Source: Stygibacter sp964604155
GTDB lineage: Bacteria; Cloacimonadota; Cloacimonadia; Cloacimonadales; TCS61
Direction: 5' to 3'
NCBI GenBank assembly: GCA_964604155.1
Contig: CAZRXY010000105.1
Span: 4,557 to 68,556 of the forward strand
DNA length: 64,000 nt
Both the position numbers and the translations under genes were made by a program. Position 1 is the first letter of the stretch. The number at the start of each line of letters is the position of its first letter. Under the pieces are notes generated by a model that ran no database searches, was not told the origin of the DNA, and saw only the letters and a program-made list of their open reading frames with translations. Below, piece by piece: positions 28,042 through 36,767 of this stretch.

Positions 28042-28938
28042 TTACGCTCTTGAATTTTCCCACTTTTCTATCAGCCGGCTTCGTCTGATTATTAATTCTG
28101 CTCTTTTCAGCATTGGCGGACCAATAAAGCGATCATCCAGCACTGCTACCCCTCTTTCTTCAGTTTCGGCAATTTTTGTTAATCTGATGATCTCTATTGC
28201 TTCTGAAACCTCTGAATTTGAGGGCGTGAAATATCTGTGCACAAGCTCAATCTCTTTGGGGTGCAAAACCAGCATCCCTTCAAATCCCAGATTTTTTGCT
28301 AATTGCAGATTTGCTTCCAAATCATCAAGATCATGAACATTCACATGAACAGTATCTATGGGAATAATGGAATTTGATCTTGCCGTTATCGCTATTTTTG
28401 CCCGGGGATACAAAAGACTTTCACCTCTTACGTCATGGATACCCTGCAAATCTGTAATAAAATCTTCACACCCGAAGGCTATTGCTATTATCCGCCGGGA
28501 AGTACTACATATTTCATCTAAATGTACTAAAGCCGAACAGGTCTCTATTATTGGTATCAGCTTGAGTTCATTTGGTTTTTTCTTGTTTTTCTGCTCTGCT
28601 ACCTGCAGCAATCTATCAATAAACCTAATATCATCGCAATTAAAGGCTTTGGGAAATAAAAATCCTGTAACAGGCAACTGGCTGAAAACCCTGACTTCGT
28701 CCTGTAATAATTTGCTATTCCGGTCATTTAAACGGATAAACAGCAAATGGCGGTGAAATATTCCTTCTTTGATCAATTGGCTGCAAAGCTGTCTTGCTTT
28801 TATCTTGTTCTCTGCCGGTACTACGGAATCCTCCAGATCAAGTATGAGTGCGTCTGATCTTGTGATTGCCGCTTTTCGCAGAAGCTTTTCCCTGTGCCCT
28901 GGCACAAAGAGTAGTGACCGTAACACAAAATCAATCAC
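28042..28938 (-). CDS. CitE-like (HpcH/HpaI family) acyl-CoA lyase
   Basis: A 298-residue TIM-barrel enzyme of the citrate-lyase-beta type. Diagnostic parts are RSLLFVPGHREKLLRKA at the N-terminus, ILDLEDSV near residue 33, the metal-ligand Glu in IPIIETCSAL near 127 and FGCEDFITDLQGIHD near 155. Stand-alone members cleave or form 2-hydroxyacyl-CoA esters such as malyl-, methylmalyl- or citramalyl-CoA. It overlaps the MaoC hydratase gene by 8 bases (GTG start in AGTGATTGA), so the two enzymes are probably consecutive steps. The real substrate is unknown. Confidence 0.88.
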   Translation of the reverse strand: MIDFVLRSLLFVPGHREKLLRKAAITRSDALILDLEDSVVPAENKIKARQLCSQLIKEGIFHRHLLFIRLNDRNSKLLQDEVRVFSQLPVTGFLFPKAFNCDDIRFIDRLLQVAEQKNKKKPNELKLIPIIETCSALVHLDEICSTSRRIIAIAFGCEDFITDLQGIHDVRGESLLYPRAKIAITARSNSIIPIDTVHVNVHDLDDLEANLQLAKNLGFEGMLVLHPKEIELVHRYFTPSNSEVSEAIEIIRLTKIAETEERGVAVLDDRFIGPPMLKRAELIIRRSRLIEKWENSRA

Positions 28939-29395
28939 TGCTCATTCTCGCTGGTATCAGAACATTTCTGATTAAGGTTAATACAAGCTGATTTCTTTGA
29001 TTATAGGCAGAAGTTCTGACCCTGATTATTCCCCGATCCGGTTTTGAGCGTGACTTTTTTATATTCAGTATTTCTGATTCCACGCGGATAGTATCACCAA
29101 TATAAACCGGAGCTGCATGATGCACTTTTTCATAATCAAGATTTGCTATTGCCTTACCACTGATATCTCTCACCGTGAGCCCCACAGACAGCGAAAATAC
29201 AAGAGTCCCCACCACAACACGCCTGCCGAATTCTGTTTTCTCTGCATAATTGCTATTTAGATGCAGCGGGTGATGATTCATCGTTAACAGGCAGAACAGG
29301 TTGTTATCACTTTCTGTGATAGTTTTTGCCGGTTCATGAATTATCACTTCTCCTGCTTGAAATTCTTCCAGGTATCTGCCAAATGATGATCCCAT
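28931..29395 (-). CDS. MaoC-type enoyl-CoA hydratase
   Basis: A 154-residue hot-dog-fold protein. LFCLLTMNHHPLHLNSNYA matches the hydratase active-site region, and RRVVVGTLVFSLSVGL and DTIRVESEILNIKKS are family stretches shared with mesaconyl-CoA and itaconyl-CoA hydratases. It would add water across an enoyl-CoA double bond (or the reverse). GGAG precedes the ATG. It is first in the ten-gene operon and overlaps the CitE-like gene, a pairing known from methylmalyl-/mesaconyl-CoA and itaconate pathways, though no CoA transferase is present here. Confidence 0.85.
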   Translation of the reverse strand: MGSSFGRYLEEFQAGEVIIHEPAKTITESDNNLFCLLTMNHHPLHLNSNYAEKTEFGRRVVVGTLVFSLSVGLTVRDISGKAIANLDYEKVHHAAPVYIGDTIRVESEILNIKKSRSKPDRGIIRVRTSAYNQRNQLVLTLIRNVLIPARMSSD

Positions 29396-29491
29396 TTTCC
29401 TTACTCCTTTTTTTAATTTTCGCGCAATCTCACTGCCGTTACACGTAATTCCTTACTGCAGGCAACTGGATTGATTGTATATTAATTTATC

Positions 29492-29532
29492 TGTCAAGCA
29501 AAATTATTCTCCTGGCATACCCCCGAAATTTA
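29492..29532 (-). promoter_or_regulatory. Two-part upstream motif of the maoC glycan operon
   Basis: Minus strand: TTTCGGGGGTATGCCAG, then TTGACA 18 bases after TATG. The MaoC start is about 100 bases downstream. No convincing -10 is seen at standard spacing. Confidence 0.45.
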
Positions 29533-29545
29533 ATTGTAAGGTTGT

Positions 29546-29675
29546 AATATTGAACTTATGAAATTATTGGTCGTCACCATTGCGAAGGACTAAAGACCAT
29601 TAGCACGGTAACTTAGATTAAAGAAGTGTCCTCATCCAAAACCTTGCGAATGGTCGCCAGACCTTCACAATGGTT
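29546..29675 (+). repeat. Dispersed palindromic repeat, family C copy 2 with inverted partner
   Basis: The left part repeats 19246-19290 almost exactly (ATATTGAACTTATGAAATTA, then TTGGTCGTCACCATTGCGAA). The right part (29642-29675) reads CCTTGCGAATGGTCGCCAG, then ACCTTCACAATGGT, the inverted version of the same palindrome. Confidence 0.75.
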
Positions 29676-29850
29676 GACCTTGAGAACAATCTTTATCTCA
29701 CATAATATAAATCATTTAACAATACCAAAAATTATAAAATCGGGGGGATGCCTGTATTTATTCTCACTCTGGCAACTTCCCGATTTTTTTTATTTGGCTA
29801 AAAAAATTATCCTGCAGGGGTGATGGGATAATTGTGAATTTTGGATTTTG

Positions 29851-29920
29851 AATGATTAGCCCCGGGATTTTAGCTCGGAGATTGGGATGTCTCTCTGAAA
29901 AGGGATTTATCACAGGATAA
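29851..29920 (+). repeat. Dispersed repeat, family A copy 2
   Basis: GATTAGCCCCGGGATTTTAG, then CTCGGAGATTGGGATGTCTC, then GAAAAGGGATTTATCACAGG. Same order of hairpins as 19684, 32623 and 63949; the upstream AATTTTGGATTTTGAATGA is also shared with the 63949 copy. Confidence 0.75.
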
Positions 29921-29937
29921 AGTTTGATTTCTGATTT

Positions 29938-30020
29938 GGGGTTAAAACCCCCACTATTTGGGTTATTAGATCCACGAGTTAATACTCATGGCTATTCATT
30001 TATATAGCAGGCTGAAAATT
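29938..30020 (+). repeat. Dispersed palindromic repeat, family B copy 3
   Basis: GGGGTTAAAACCCCC, then TTATTAGATCCACGAGTTAA and TACTCATGGCTATTCATTTA, and a further TGGCTAT copy. The second palindrome is slightly decayed (CACGAG against CTCATG). It adjoins the family A copy at 29851. Confidence 0.75.
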
Positions 30021-30281
30021 ATGGCTATTTCTCAGTTTCAGCCCAGCAGCCGCTTATATGTATTCTGCGAAGTATTAGAGTTATCTTACGGTTATACAAT
30101 GGAGAGGTATATATGAATGAATAAAGGAAAAGAAAGAGATGGTATTTAAAAAATATTACAAATATTTCTTGACAGGAAAATGGCAAGTGTCCCTTGTTAG
30201 AGTCGGACGTGGGACGAGTGATATTCAGTGGTTTGTAATGAGGTATCTTCTGTTAGTGAATGTCCCTGTATTGGAGGAATA

Positions 30282-32576
30282 ATGAAAAAAGGACGACTTA
30301 TTTTAGCAGTTTTATTATTATTCAGTCTTTGTCTGTTTTCAAACGTCACCAGGCAAAGCGTAATTGTACCCGAAGAAGTAGAAACCATCCAGGGGGCAAT
30401 AGATCTTGCGGTGAGTGGAGATGTTATAATTGTTTTACCTGGGACCTATACTGAAAATATCGATTTTATGGGTAAAGAGCTTGTTGTTGGTTCATTGTAT
30501 TATACCACACAGGACACAAGTTACATATCGCAGACGGTAATCGATGGTGGTCAAAACGGAAGCGTAGTGACATTTAACAGTGGAGAGGGCGGCAATTCCG
30601 TATTATCGGGATTTACAATAACAAACGGGGTAACTTCAGCGGATGGTGGCGGAATATACTGTGGCGATAATACAAGTCCTTTGCTTGATAATCTGAGAGT
30701 TATCAATAATCAGGCGAGTAATGGTGGTGGTTTATTTTTTGGCACGAATTCTTCGATAAGTATTATTTCGACATTGATCAGTGATAATAATGCTACATAT
30801 CAGGGTGGTGGGGCATATTTGTATTATTGCGATCTCATTATGAATGATGTTGTGCTGGAAAATAATGAATGTGTTTATACGGGAGGAGGTATGTCAATCA
30901 CATCCTCCGAAATAGTCATGGAAAATGTATCAGTGATAAATAATACTGCTTCCGGGTCATACGGTTCAGGGGGAGGATTATTTAATTACTGGGAATCAGT
31001 GATCGACTTGGATTCCTGCCTATTCGAAGGTAATTTTGCCGTCACAGGAGGCGGAATTTGTTGTGATGAAATGACAGCATTATATCTAGAGAATACTTTA
31101 ATCAAAGAGAATGAAGCATCATACTCTGGAGGTGGAATTTTCTTTGGCTGGGGCTTGGAATTATCCATAGTTAATTCAGAAATAGATAATAATACGGCAG
31201 GAACAAATGGGGGGGGGCTTTTTTTAAGTGGATTTGATCAGGATTTGAATAAGGTGCTGATAACTAATAATACTGCGGGATCAAAAGGTGGAGGGATTTT
31301 TATTAATGGCTGGTCTAATGTTGATCTTTTAAATACTACTATCGTGGATAATACAGCCGAAGAAAATGGAGGAGGAATCTACGCTGATTACAATTATAAT
31401 TATGCAAGACTAATCAACTCCGTCTTATGGGACAACTTACCACAAGCTTTGTATCTGAATTATTCAGGGAATACGTTTCCAACTGAAGTAACAGTAGCTT
31501 ATAGCAATTTTGAAGGTGGCTATGATGCAATAGGCGTTTCCAGTTATGATAATGTGATCATCAACTGGCTGGAGGGTAACATAGATGAAGAACCGGGATT
31601 TATTGATCAGGTTGGTGGAAATTATCAGTTATTGAGCAATTCGCCGTGCATTGATAGTGGAACAGCTTACTTTGAATATAACGAAGAAGTTTTACTAAAT
31701 CTTGAGGCAGAAGAATATGAGGGAGAGGCGCCGGATATGGGTGCCTATGAATTCTCAGGTGTCAAATATGGAGATATAAATAATGATGGGGCGATTGATA
31801 GTTACGATGCCTCACTCCTTTTGATGTACGTAATTGGCATGGATCCTTTGGAGGATGATCCAGTCCCATGGGAAGAATGGAGGGTCGAACGTGCTGATGT
31901 CAATCTGGATGGTGAAATAGAAGCTTTGGATGCAGCACTCGTACTTCAAAATGCTGTAGGGCTTATAGAATTACCTGTGCGGGGCGGTATCAGAGGAAGC
32001 AGCGAAATCACAATATCCAGTGACGAACAGTATATTTATCTGAACAGCGATTATGAATTGATCAGCTTTGAATATACTATCAGCGAATATAGTAATCTGG
32101 AATTCAGAGCTGGAGAGGTTAATTACGATAATTGTTTATATTTACAGAAAGGTGATAGAATGGCGATAATATCTGCAGAAGGGTTATCCGGAAATTTAGT
32201 GCAGATTCCTTATACAAGAACAGGCGCTTATATAGATAGTTACGTTACTTTTAATGTCATCAGTAATGGCTGGCATGAGCAAATTACATATCTGCTCAAT
32301 GGTGAAACTCCTTCTATCAGCAGGATTAGCGCAGTCTATCCAAATCCTTTCAATCCGGAGACGACGATCGAGTATCAATTAGCCCAGCCTGGTAAAACCA
32401 GTATTGAGGTCTATAATATCAAGGGACAAAAAATAGAGACGCTATTCAACGAAGAGCAGGATGCAGGAAATTACAATTTCAGATGGAATGCAGATGGACA
32501 GAGCAGTGGAGTCTATTTTGTCCGTGTGAAAAATGGCTCCTTTGAAGGCAGAGAAAAAATTATTCTTCTGAAATAG
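30282..32576 (+). CDS. Secreted parallel beta-helix protein with dockerin-like module and sorting tail
   Basis: A 764-residue exported protein. The start at 30282 follows TTGGAGGA and opens a signal peptide (MKKGRLILAVLLLFSLCLF). Residues 60-400 form right-handed beta-helix rungs with repeated NNTA-x-GGG-type turns, as in pectate-lyase-like adhesins and polysaccharide-active proteins. A choice-of-anchor segment (SNSPCIDSGTA near 455) follows. A dockerin-like pair (GDINNDGAIDSYDAS and ADVNLDGEIEALDAA, about 494-570) and a YPNPFNP sorting domain from about 685 close it. The module order matches the tail of the 2,123-residue protein. No active site is clear, so binding is as likely as catalysis. 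Confidence 0.88.
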   Translation: MKKGRLILAVLLLFSLCLFSNVTRQSVIVPEEVETIQGAIDLAVSGDVIIVLPGTYTENIDFMGKELVVGSLYYTTQDTSYISQTVIDGGQNGSVVTFNSGEGGNSVLSGFTITNGVTSADGGGIYCGDNTSPLLDNLRVINNQASNGGGLFFGTNSSISIISTLISDNNATYQGGGAYLYYCDLIMNDVVLENNECVYTGGGMSITSSEIVMENVSVINNTASGSYGSGGGLFNYWESVIDLDSCLFEGNFAVTGGGICCDEMTALYLENTLIKENEASYSGGGIFFGWGLELSIVNSEIDNNTAGTNGGGLFLSGFDQDLNKVLITNNTAGSKGGGIFINGWSNVDLLNTTIVDNTAEENGGGIYADYNYNYARLINSVLWDNLPQALYLNYSGNTFPTEVTVAYSNFEGGYDAIGVSSYDNVIINWLEGNIDEEPGFIDQVGGNYQLLSNSPCIDSGTAYFEYNEEVLLNLEAEEYEGEAPDMGAYEFSGVKYGDINNDGAIDSYDASLLLMYVIGMDPLEDDPVPWEEWRVERADVNLDGEIEALDAALVLQNAVGLIELPVRGGIRGSSEITISSDEQYIYLNSDYELISFEYTISEYSNLEFRAGEVNYDNCLYLQKGDRMAIISAEGLSGNLVQIPYTRTGAYIDSYVTFNVISNGWHEQITYLLNGETPSISRISAVYPNPFNPETTIEYQLAQPGKTSIEVYNIKGQKIETLFNEEQDAGNYNFRWNADGQSSGVYFVRVKNGSFEGREKIILLK

Positions 32577-32622
32577 AAAAAATATTCGAACTGGCAGGAG
32601 GAAGGCAGGTTTTTAACTTTGG

Positions 32623-32693
32623 ATGAATTACCCGGGGCTTTTAGCTTGGTGATTGGGGTGTGTTTCTCTGAGAAGGGATTTATACCAGGGTAA
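32623..32693 (+). repeat. Dispersed repeat, family A copy 3
   Basis: GATGAATTACCCGGGGCTTT, TAGCTTGGTGATTGGGG, then TCTCTGAGAAGGGATTTATA and CCAGGGTAA. It fills the gap between the converging beta-helix and GT4 genes and could serve as a two-way transcription stop. Confidence 0.75.
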
Positions 32694-32702
32694 CGCTAGA
32701 GA

Positions 32703-33917
32703 TCAGGTTATAGATTCAGGGCATATTTTGTGGTAAAAATCTATGAGTTTTTTTCCGGCGGTGGTGGTGTTGTAGTATTTTTTCACAGCGGTTCTGGCAT
32801 TTGCAGCCATTGAGGAAAACAGCTTTTTTTGGTTGAAAGCAATCTGTATTACGTCGGCAAAGTGACTGGCGTTTCCGGCTTCAAACACATATCCGCACTG
32901 GTGATTATTAATAATTTCTTCCTGAGGTCGGCAATTGCTTACAATCACAGGTTTCTGGAAGTACATGTACTGGAAAATTTTATTAGCGACGCCGGATTCG
33001 TGCTGTTCATTTTTTTTTATGGGAGAGACAGCGATATCGATATTTTTTATAAGTGAGGCAAAATCTTTGAATTCCAGCCAGGGGATGTGAGTAACATTCT
33101 CGGAGTAGCTATTGATACAATTTTGGAACTTTTTTTTATCGGCATTATCAACGGGTCCCACGAACAGAAAGTGCAGGTTCGGGATATTTTTTCGTGCAAT
33201 ATCCAGAGCCATAAAGCAATCAAAAATACCTCGGCGTTCGGCGATAACGCCAAAATACAGGAGAGTGAATTTGCCTTTGGGATCAAAAATGGTTTTATCA
33301 TCAAATAGAGCATCGAGCTGTTTAAGATCGGGAACATTGGGATATATGCAGAATTTTTCTATATTCATCAAATTCTGGTATTCCTCAGCGAGTGATTGGG
33401 CAAAATGATCACTGAGAGTGATAATCCCTTTTGCCTGGCGTAAAATTTTGCGTTCCTTATTTTTCCAGCGAGCTTTACTGAGAAGACAATTAAGCGGGAA
33501 GAACCGAGACCAGTTATATGAAACTACAGTGGCGGGATAATTTTCGTGCAAATCGACAACATAATCCACATCCTGGTGTCTGGCTGGCAAACCCATATAG
33601 AGATCATGGACATGGAGAATATCTATATCCATAGAGCGGACAAATTTTTTGATGATAAAATGCCAGATAACAGAATAGAGATCAAGAGCAGTACCCGAGA
33701 ATGGTCTTAATTTTTTAACAACCCATTTTTTGCAGGGAATCTGATAGACAGAAAAATATTCAAAATTTTTTATCTTGGTTTTTCTCGAGTGATAATCCAG
33801 AGCCAGGACGAACACCTGATTGCCTGCTGCTCCGAGAATTCTGGCTTCATTTTCTACTCTTTGATCCGGCAGTTCCTTATCCAGCACCATACCGATACGA
33901 AGTTTATTATTTATCAT
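32703..33917 (-). CDS. Family 4 glycosyltransferase
   Basis: A 404-residue GT-B enzyme. The N-terminal domain has LRIGMVLDKELPDQRVENEA, DILHVHDLYMG near residue 95 and VVDLHENYPA near 122. The C-terminal domain has FTLLYFGVIAERRG near 220 and EQHESGVANKIFQYMYFQKP near 305, which fits the nucleotide-sugar site with the usual E-x7-E region. It would use a nucleotide sugar at the cytoplasmic face. It lies 15 bases after the C5-epimerase gene, in a unit with a second GT4, pointing to assembly of an uronic-acid-containing glycan. Donor and linkage unknown. Confidence 0.86.
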   Translation of the reverse strand: MINNKLRIGMVLDKELPDQRVENEARILGAAGNQVFVLALDYHSRKTKIKNFEYFSVYQIPCKKWVVKKLRPFSGTALDLYSVIWHFIIKKFVRSMDIDILHVHDLYMGLPARHQDVDYVVDLHENYPATVVSYNWSRFFPLNCLLSKARWKNKERKILRQAKGIITLSDHFAQSLAEEYQNLMNIEKFCIYPNVPDLKQLDALFDDKTIFDPKGKFTLLYFGVIAERRGIFDCFMALDIARKNIPNLHFLFVGPVDNADKKKFQNCINSYSENVTHIPWLEFKDFASLIKNIDIAVSPIKKNEQHESGVANKIFQYMYFQKPVIVSNCRPQEEIINNHQCGYVFEAGNASHFADVIQIAFNQKKLFSSMAANARTAVKKYYNTTTAGKKLIDFYHKICPESIT

Positions 33918-33932
33918 CTAATCATCCGGTTA

Positions 33933-34928
33933 TCAGAGTCTATTGATTTTTTTCAGAGCTTTATATTTATGAATGTACATTTTCACGGCATTAGAGAGGT
34001 TATCCTGAGAATGGAATTTATGAGCATAATACTGAAAAATGTTATCGTCGGTAATTCTGTGAAGTAATTTCATTTGGGCAATATGCAATCTGTGGTAGAG
34101 GATAGTGGCGGGGTCTATCCGGGGATACCATTCAGCCTGGCAGAGATTGTATCTGCTCCAAAAGCCCAAGTCATAGGAAGGTAGAATATTTTTGAGAGTC
34201 CGGATACCCCGGGAGAAGATATCGTGAGCAGATTTATGCTGCGGGAAGACACGGATATAATCATAAACACCCAGAAGTGAAAAAATCATACCGTTAAGCA
34301 CGAGAGTCGGGATACTTGCCGTGTATTCTTCATAGAAGGCACCAAAATCTGTAAAACTGGTAACACCGCCTTCAGATACAGGCAAGGAGAAAGGGATGAG
34401 GGCAAGTTCTGCCAGGTCTGCCCAGTCTTTATTATTCGTGATCTGATAGCCGCGCAGCAGGATATTGACAGCTCTTGCCTGGGAGAAGGCAGATTGCCAG
34501 GGGTCTTGATTTCTATATTGTGGAAGCGGCACTTTTGTCAGCCAGCGGGCGCCGTATTTATGGCTTTCTTCAGCATTAGTTTCAAACCAGCGGGGGAAAT
34601 TAAGAAAGCGGTTTTTATCAAAATCGCTATTTGAATCCAGCCAGGTATGAAAAACAGCCAAGCCCATCTGCCCTATTGTGATGGGGAAATATACATAATC
34701 CTGGTCTTCCACATCAATATAGGTGGCATTGAGGGGAATACCCTCATCATCAAATTTCTTCAATAGCTTCTGGTCTTTGCCGCCGGCGATTCGATCTTCG
34801 CGGAACAAAAAATAGTAATTATCAAGTTTGGTTGAACTCAGGTTTTGGGCGATTTGATAATTTGTGGGAGGTGTTCGGAGGTCATGAGCAAATTTTTTTA
34901 GCATAAACAGAGATTTTTTTGTATTCAT
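33933..34928 (-). CDS. D-glucuronyl C5-epimerase-like protein
   Basis: A 331-residue protein matching the heparan-type glucuronyl C5-epimerase family: DYVYFPITIGQMGLAVFHTW (residues about 78-97), WQSAFSQARAVNILLRGYQ (about 143-161), GGVTSFTDFGAFYEEYTAS, VLNGMIFSLLGVYDY, and a C-terminal YNLCQAEWYPRIDP-x-YHRLHIAQ region that holds the catalytic-type tyrosines. The family turns D-glucuronate into L-iduronate inside a polymer. Its ATG overlaps the upstream GT4 stop (ATGA) and another GT4 follows. No signal peptide is visible, so it would act in the cytoplasm on a precursor. Whether the substrate is glucuronate is inferred. Confidence 0.82.
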   Translation of the reverse strand: MNTKKSLFMLKKFAHDLRTPPTNYQIAQNLSSTKLDNYYFLFREDRIAGGKDQKLLKKFDDEGIPLNATYIDVEDQDYVYFPITIGQMGLAVFHTWLDSNSDFDKNRFLNFPRWFETNAEESHKYGARWLTKVPLPQYRNQDPWQSAFSQARAVNILLRGYQITNNKDWADLAELALIPFSLPVSEGGVTSFTDFGAFYEEYTASIPTLVLNGMIFSLLGVYDYIRVFPQHKSAHDIFSRGIRTLKNILPSYDLGFWSRYNLCQAEWYPRIDPATILYHRLHIAQMKLLHRITDDNIFQYYAHKFHSQDNLSNAVKMYIHKYKALKKINRL

Positions 34929-36208
34929 ATCTTACTCTCAAAAATTTGAACAAGCTGTCCGGTTTGATTTTTGCGGGAATAATAATCAACCTTGCTATTT
35001 CCATAACTCGGCAGGCTGTCAGTTTGCCAAAGTCGAAAAATATCTTCAATCAGTTTTTGACATGGTTCATCGAAGGTAAAGAAAGAGCCAGTCTCTGTTT
35101 GGGTAAGGATTTCAGCAATTTCGTTTCCGGGTGCTGCATAAGCGATGATGTGATTTCCGGTTTTTATATACTCAAACAGCTTCGCGGTGAGGACGCCTTT
35201 ACTATTGGGTGTATTTGTGGAAAAAACCAGCAGCAGATCGGCATTGATTATTTTCTTTATTACCAGACTGTGATCGATATAGCCTGGCATATAATAACAA
35301 TGGGCTGCTTTGCTTCGGGCGATATATTCTTTAATTTCGCTGTGAACATTTCCATACAAATGAATTTCCAAAGAGCATAGTATTGAATCGGGCAAGTTGT
35401 CAATAGAATCGAAAAAAGCAGTAGCAAATTGAGCAGTTCTGATATTGCCAGTATGGCAAATAGTAAATTTTTTATTTTTTACTTTTGTGATATTACAAAA
35501 ATCATCTGCATCGAAGCCATTATAAATCACCTGAACAGGAGAATTTGTAATCTGGGAAAATATATCTTTTAGACCTTTACTTACCGTGGTAATGCAGCGA
35601 GCCTGGTTCAGAGTTAATTTTTCAATTTTTTTATCAATCAGCCAGCTCAGGGTATTCCGAGGTAGATTTTTGAGCCAGAACGCTTCCGTCCAGGGGTCTC
35701 TGAGATCGGAAATTAGCGGGATATTGCCTTTTTTACTGATTAGGGCGGCTCCAATCTGAAGTGAGTGAGGTGGAGAGCTGCTAAAGATGAGATCAGGCTT
35801 TTGGGTTTTGATAATTTTATTACCTTTATAAATAAGAAAAGGCAGCCAGCCCAGCCGCGCATCAGGGATAAAAAGATTCGCCCGGCACCACTTGAAAAAT
35901 TTATGTGAGAATTTATCTCTCTTGCCCTTGCTAAGTTCAAGAGTATTTATTCCGCTTTTTAGTTTTTTGCCTTTGAGGATATTATAAAAAGCAAAAGGGT
36001 GTAAACTATATGACTTATAGATTTTTATAGCCGTGGGCACTTCTGCAAGCAGAGTTTGATCAAGAGCAGGAAAATTTCCGTTATTGACCGTTAAGATGAT
36101 GGGTTGCCAGCCAAATTGCAGTAAGAATTTGCAGAATTTTAGTGTTCTTTGCACGCCGGGACCGCCGGCGGGGGGCCAATAGTATGTGATAATAAGAACT
36201 TTAGGCAT
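34925..36208 (-). CDS. Family 4 glycosyltransferase
   Basis: A 427-residue GT-B enzyme. The start at 36208 is chosen because MPKVLIITYYWPPAGGPGVQ is the standard family opening and it overlaps the stop of the membrane protein gene by 8 bases; the frame opens 16 codons earlier without support. The N-terminal half includes PDLIFSSSPPHSLQIGAAL and ISDLRDPWTEAFW. The C-terminal half has FTICHTGNIRTAQ and GVLTAKLFEYIKTGNHIIAY, the nucleotide-sugar region. It resembles glycosyltransferases of capsule or exopolysaccharide loci. It is followed directly by the C5-epimerase gene. Confidence 0.86.
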   Translation of the reverse strand: MPKVLIITYYWPPAGGPGVQRTLKFCKFLLQFGWQPIILTVNNGNFPALDQTLLAEVPTAIKIYKSYSLHPFAFYNILKGKKLKSGINTLELSKGKRDKFSHKFFKWCRANLFIPDARLGWLPFLIYKGNKIIKTQKPDLIFSSSPPHSLQIGAALISKKGNIPLISDLRDPWTEAFWLKNLPRNTLSWLIDKKIEKLTLNQARCITTVSKGLKDIFSQITNSPVQVIYNGFDADDFCNITKVKNKKFTICHTGNIRTAQFATAFFDSIDNLPDSILCSLEIHLYGNVHSEIKEYIARSKAAHCYYMPGYIDHSLVIKKIINADLLLVFSTNTPNSKGVLTAKLFEYIKTGNHIIAYAAPGNEIAEILTQTETGSFFTFDEPCQKLIEDIFRLWQTDSLPSYGNSKVDYYSRKNQTGQLVQIFESKI

Positions 36209-36764
36209 TCTCTTTATGGGGATTATTATTTTGTATCTCTTCTTTTTCCGGGGCAATAACGATACTATTCATGAATTCATCCAAGGCAATTTGAGGTGTC
36301 ATTTCAATGATGGCATTCAGGATTTCGAGCATTTTGGGAAATGCAAGAGTGAGTTCATGGGTTTTTGTATTTCCGTTATGGTCTTTGTATTTAATATCCA
36401 GGATGCGTTGTCTTGCGTTTCTGAGCTTGATAGAGATAAAATCTGTCCAATTAATGATCACAGTTTTTTTCATAAGATAATGAAATTCCAGATAGTTTTC
36501 TTTGAAACGCAGCCTGTTAAGAGTGAAGAGATTTCTCAAAAGTGAGTTAAGTGCGAAAAAGATAATCAGGAATGGGACTAGTTTTGTGAAAGTGGAAGAA
36601 TCGGCATTAATTTTTGTGAAAATAAGTCTAAGGGCATAAGCGATGGCAAACACAGAGAAGAAAACGGTGAACCAGCGGATAATGGGGCTGAACCAGTAGG
36701 AACGGGGAAATCCTTTTTTGGCATTGATATTTTGATATTCTTCATAATTATTCTGGTGAGGCAT
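36201..36764 (-). CDS. Small membrane protein with PH-like domain
   Basis: A 187-residue protein with two hydrophobic helices (about 28-50 and 62-80) followed by a soluble beta-rich part (RLRFKENYLEFHYLMKK, TVIINWTDFISIKL, ILDIKYKDHNGN) that looks like a bacterial PH domain, then a charged tail. Function unknown. It starts 3 bases after the PHP gene stop, so it is cotranscribed, and overlaps the downstream GT4 start. It could be an accessory or regulatory subunit for the glycan genes. Confidence 0.65.
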   Translation of the reverse strand: MPHQNNYEEYQNINAKKGFPRSYWFSPIIRWFTVFFSVFAIAYALRLIFTKINADSSTFTKLVPFLIIFFALNSLLRNLFTLNRLRFKENYLEFHYLMKKTVIINWTDFISIKLRNARQRILDIKYKDHNGNTKTHELTLAFPKMLEILNAIIEMTPQIALDEFMNSIVIAPEKEEIQNNNPHKENA

Positions 36765-36767
36765 AAT

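Larger units (their letters stand above)
29396..30281. other. Divergent intergenic region full of dispersed repeats
   Basis: This 886-base gap separates the leftward glycan operon from the rightward beta-helix protein. It holds a two-part upstream motif (29492-29532), family C repeats with an inverted partner (29546-29675), a family A repeat (29851-29920) and a family B repeat (29938-30020). A 47-codon frame at 30139-30282 ends in a TAATG overlap with the next gene, but its composition and weak ribosome binding site do not support calling it a gene. A TTGACA sits at 30173. Confidence 0.65.

Noticed and set aside
30139..30282. 47-codon frame ending in TAATG with the beta-helix gene
   Set aside because: The overlap is suggestive, but the start has only a poor ribosome binding site and the peptide is unremarkable; the beta-helix gene has its own strong site.
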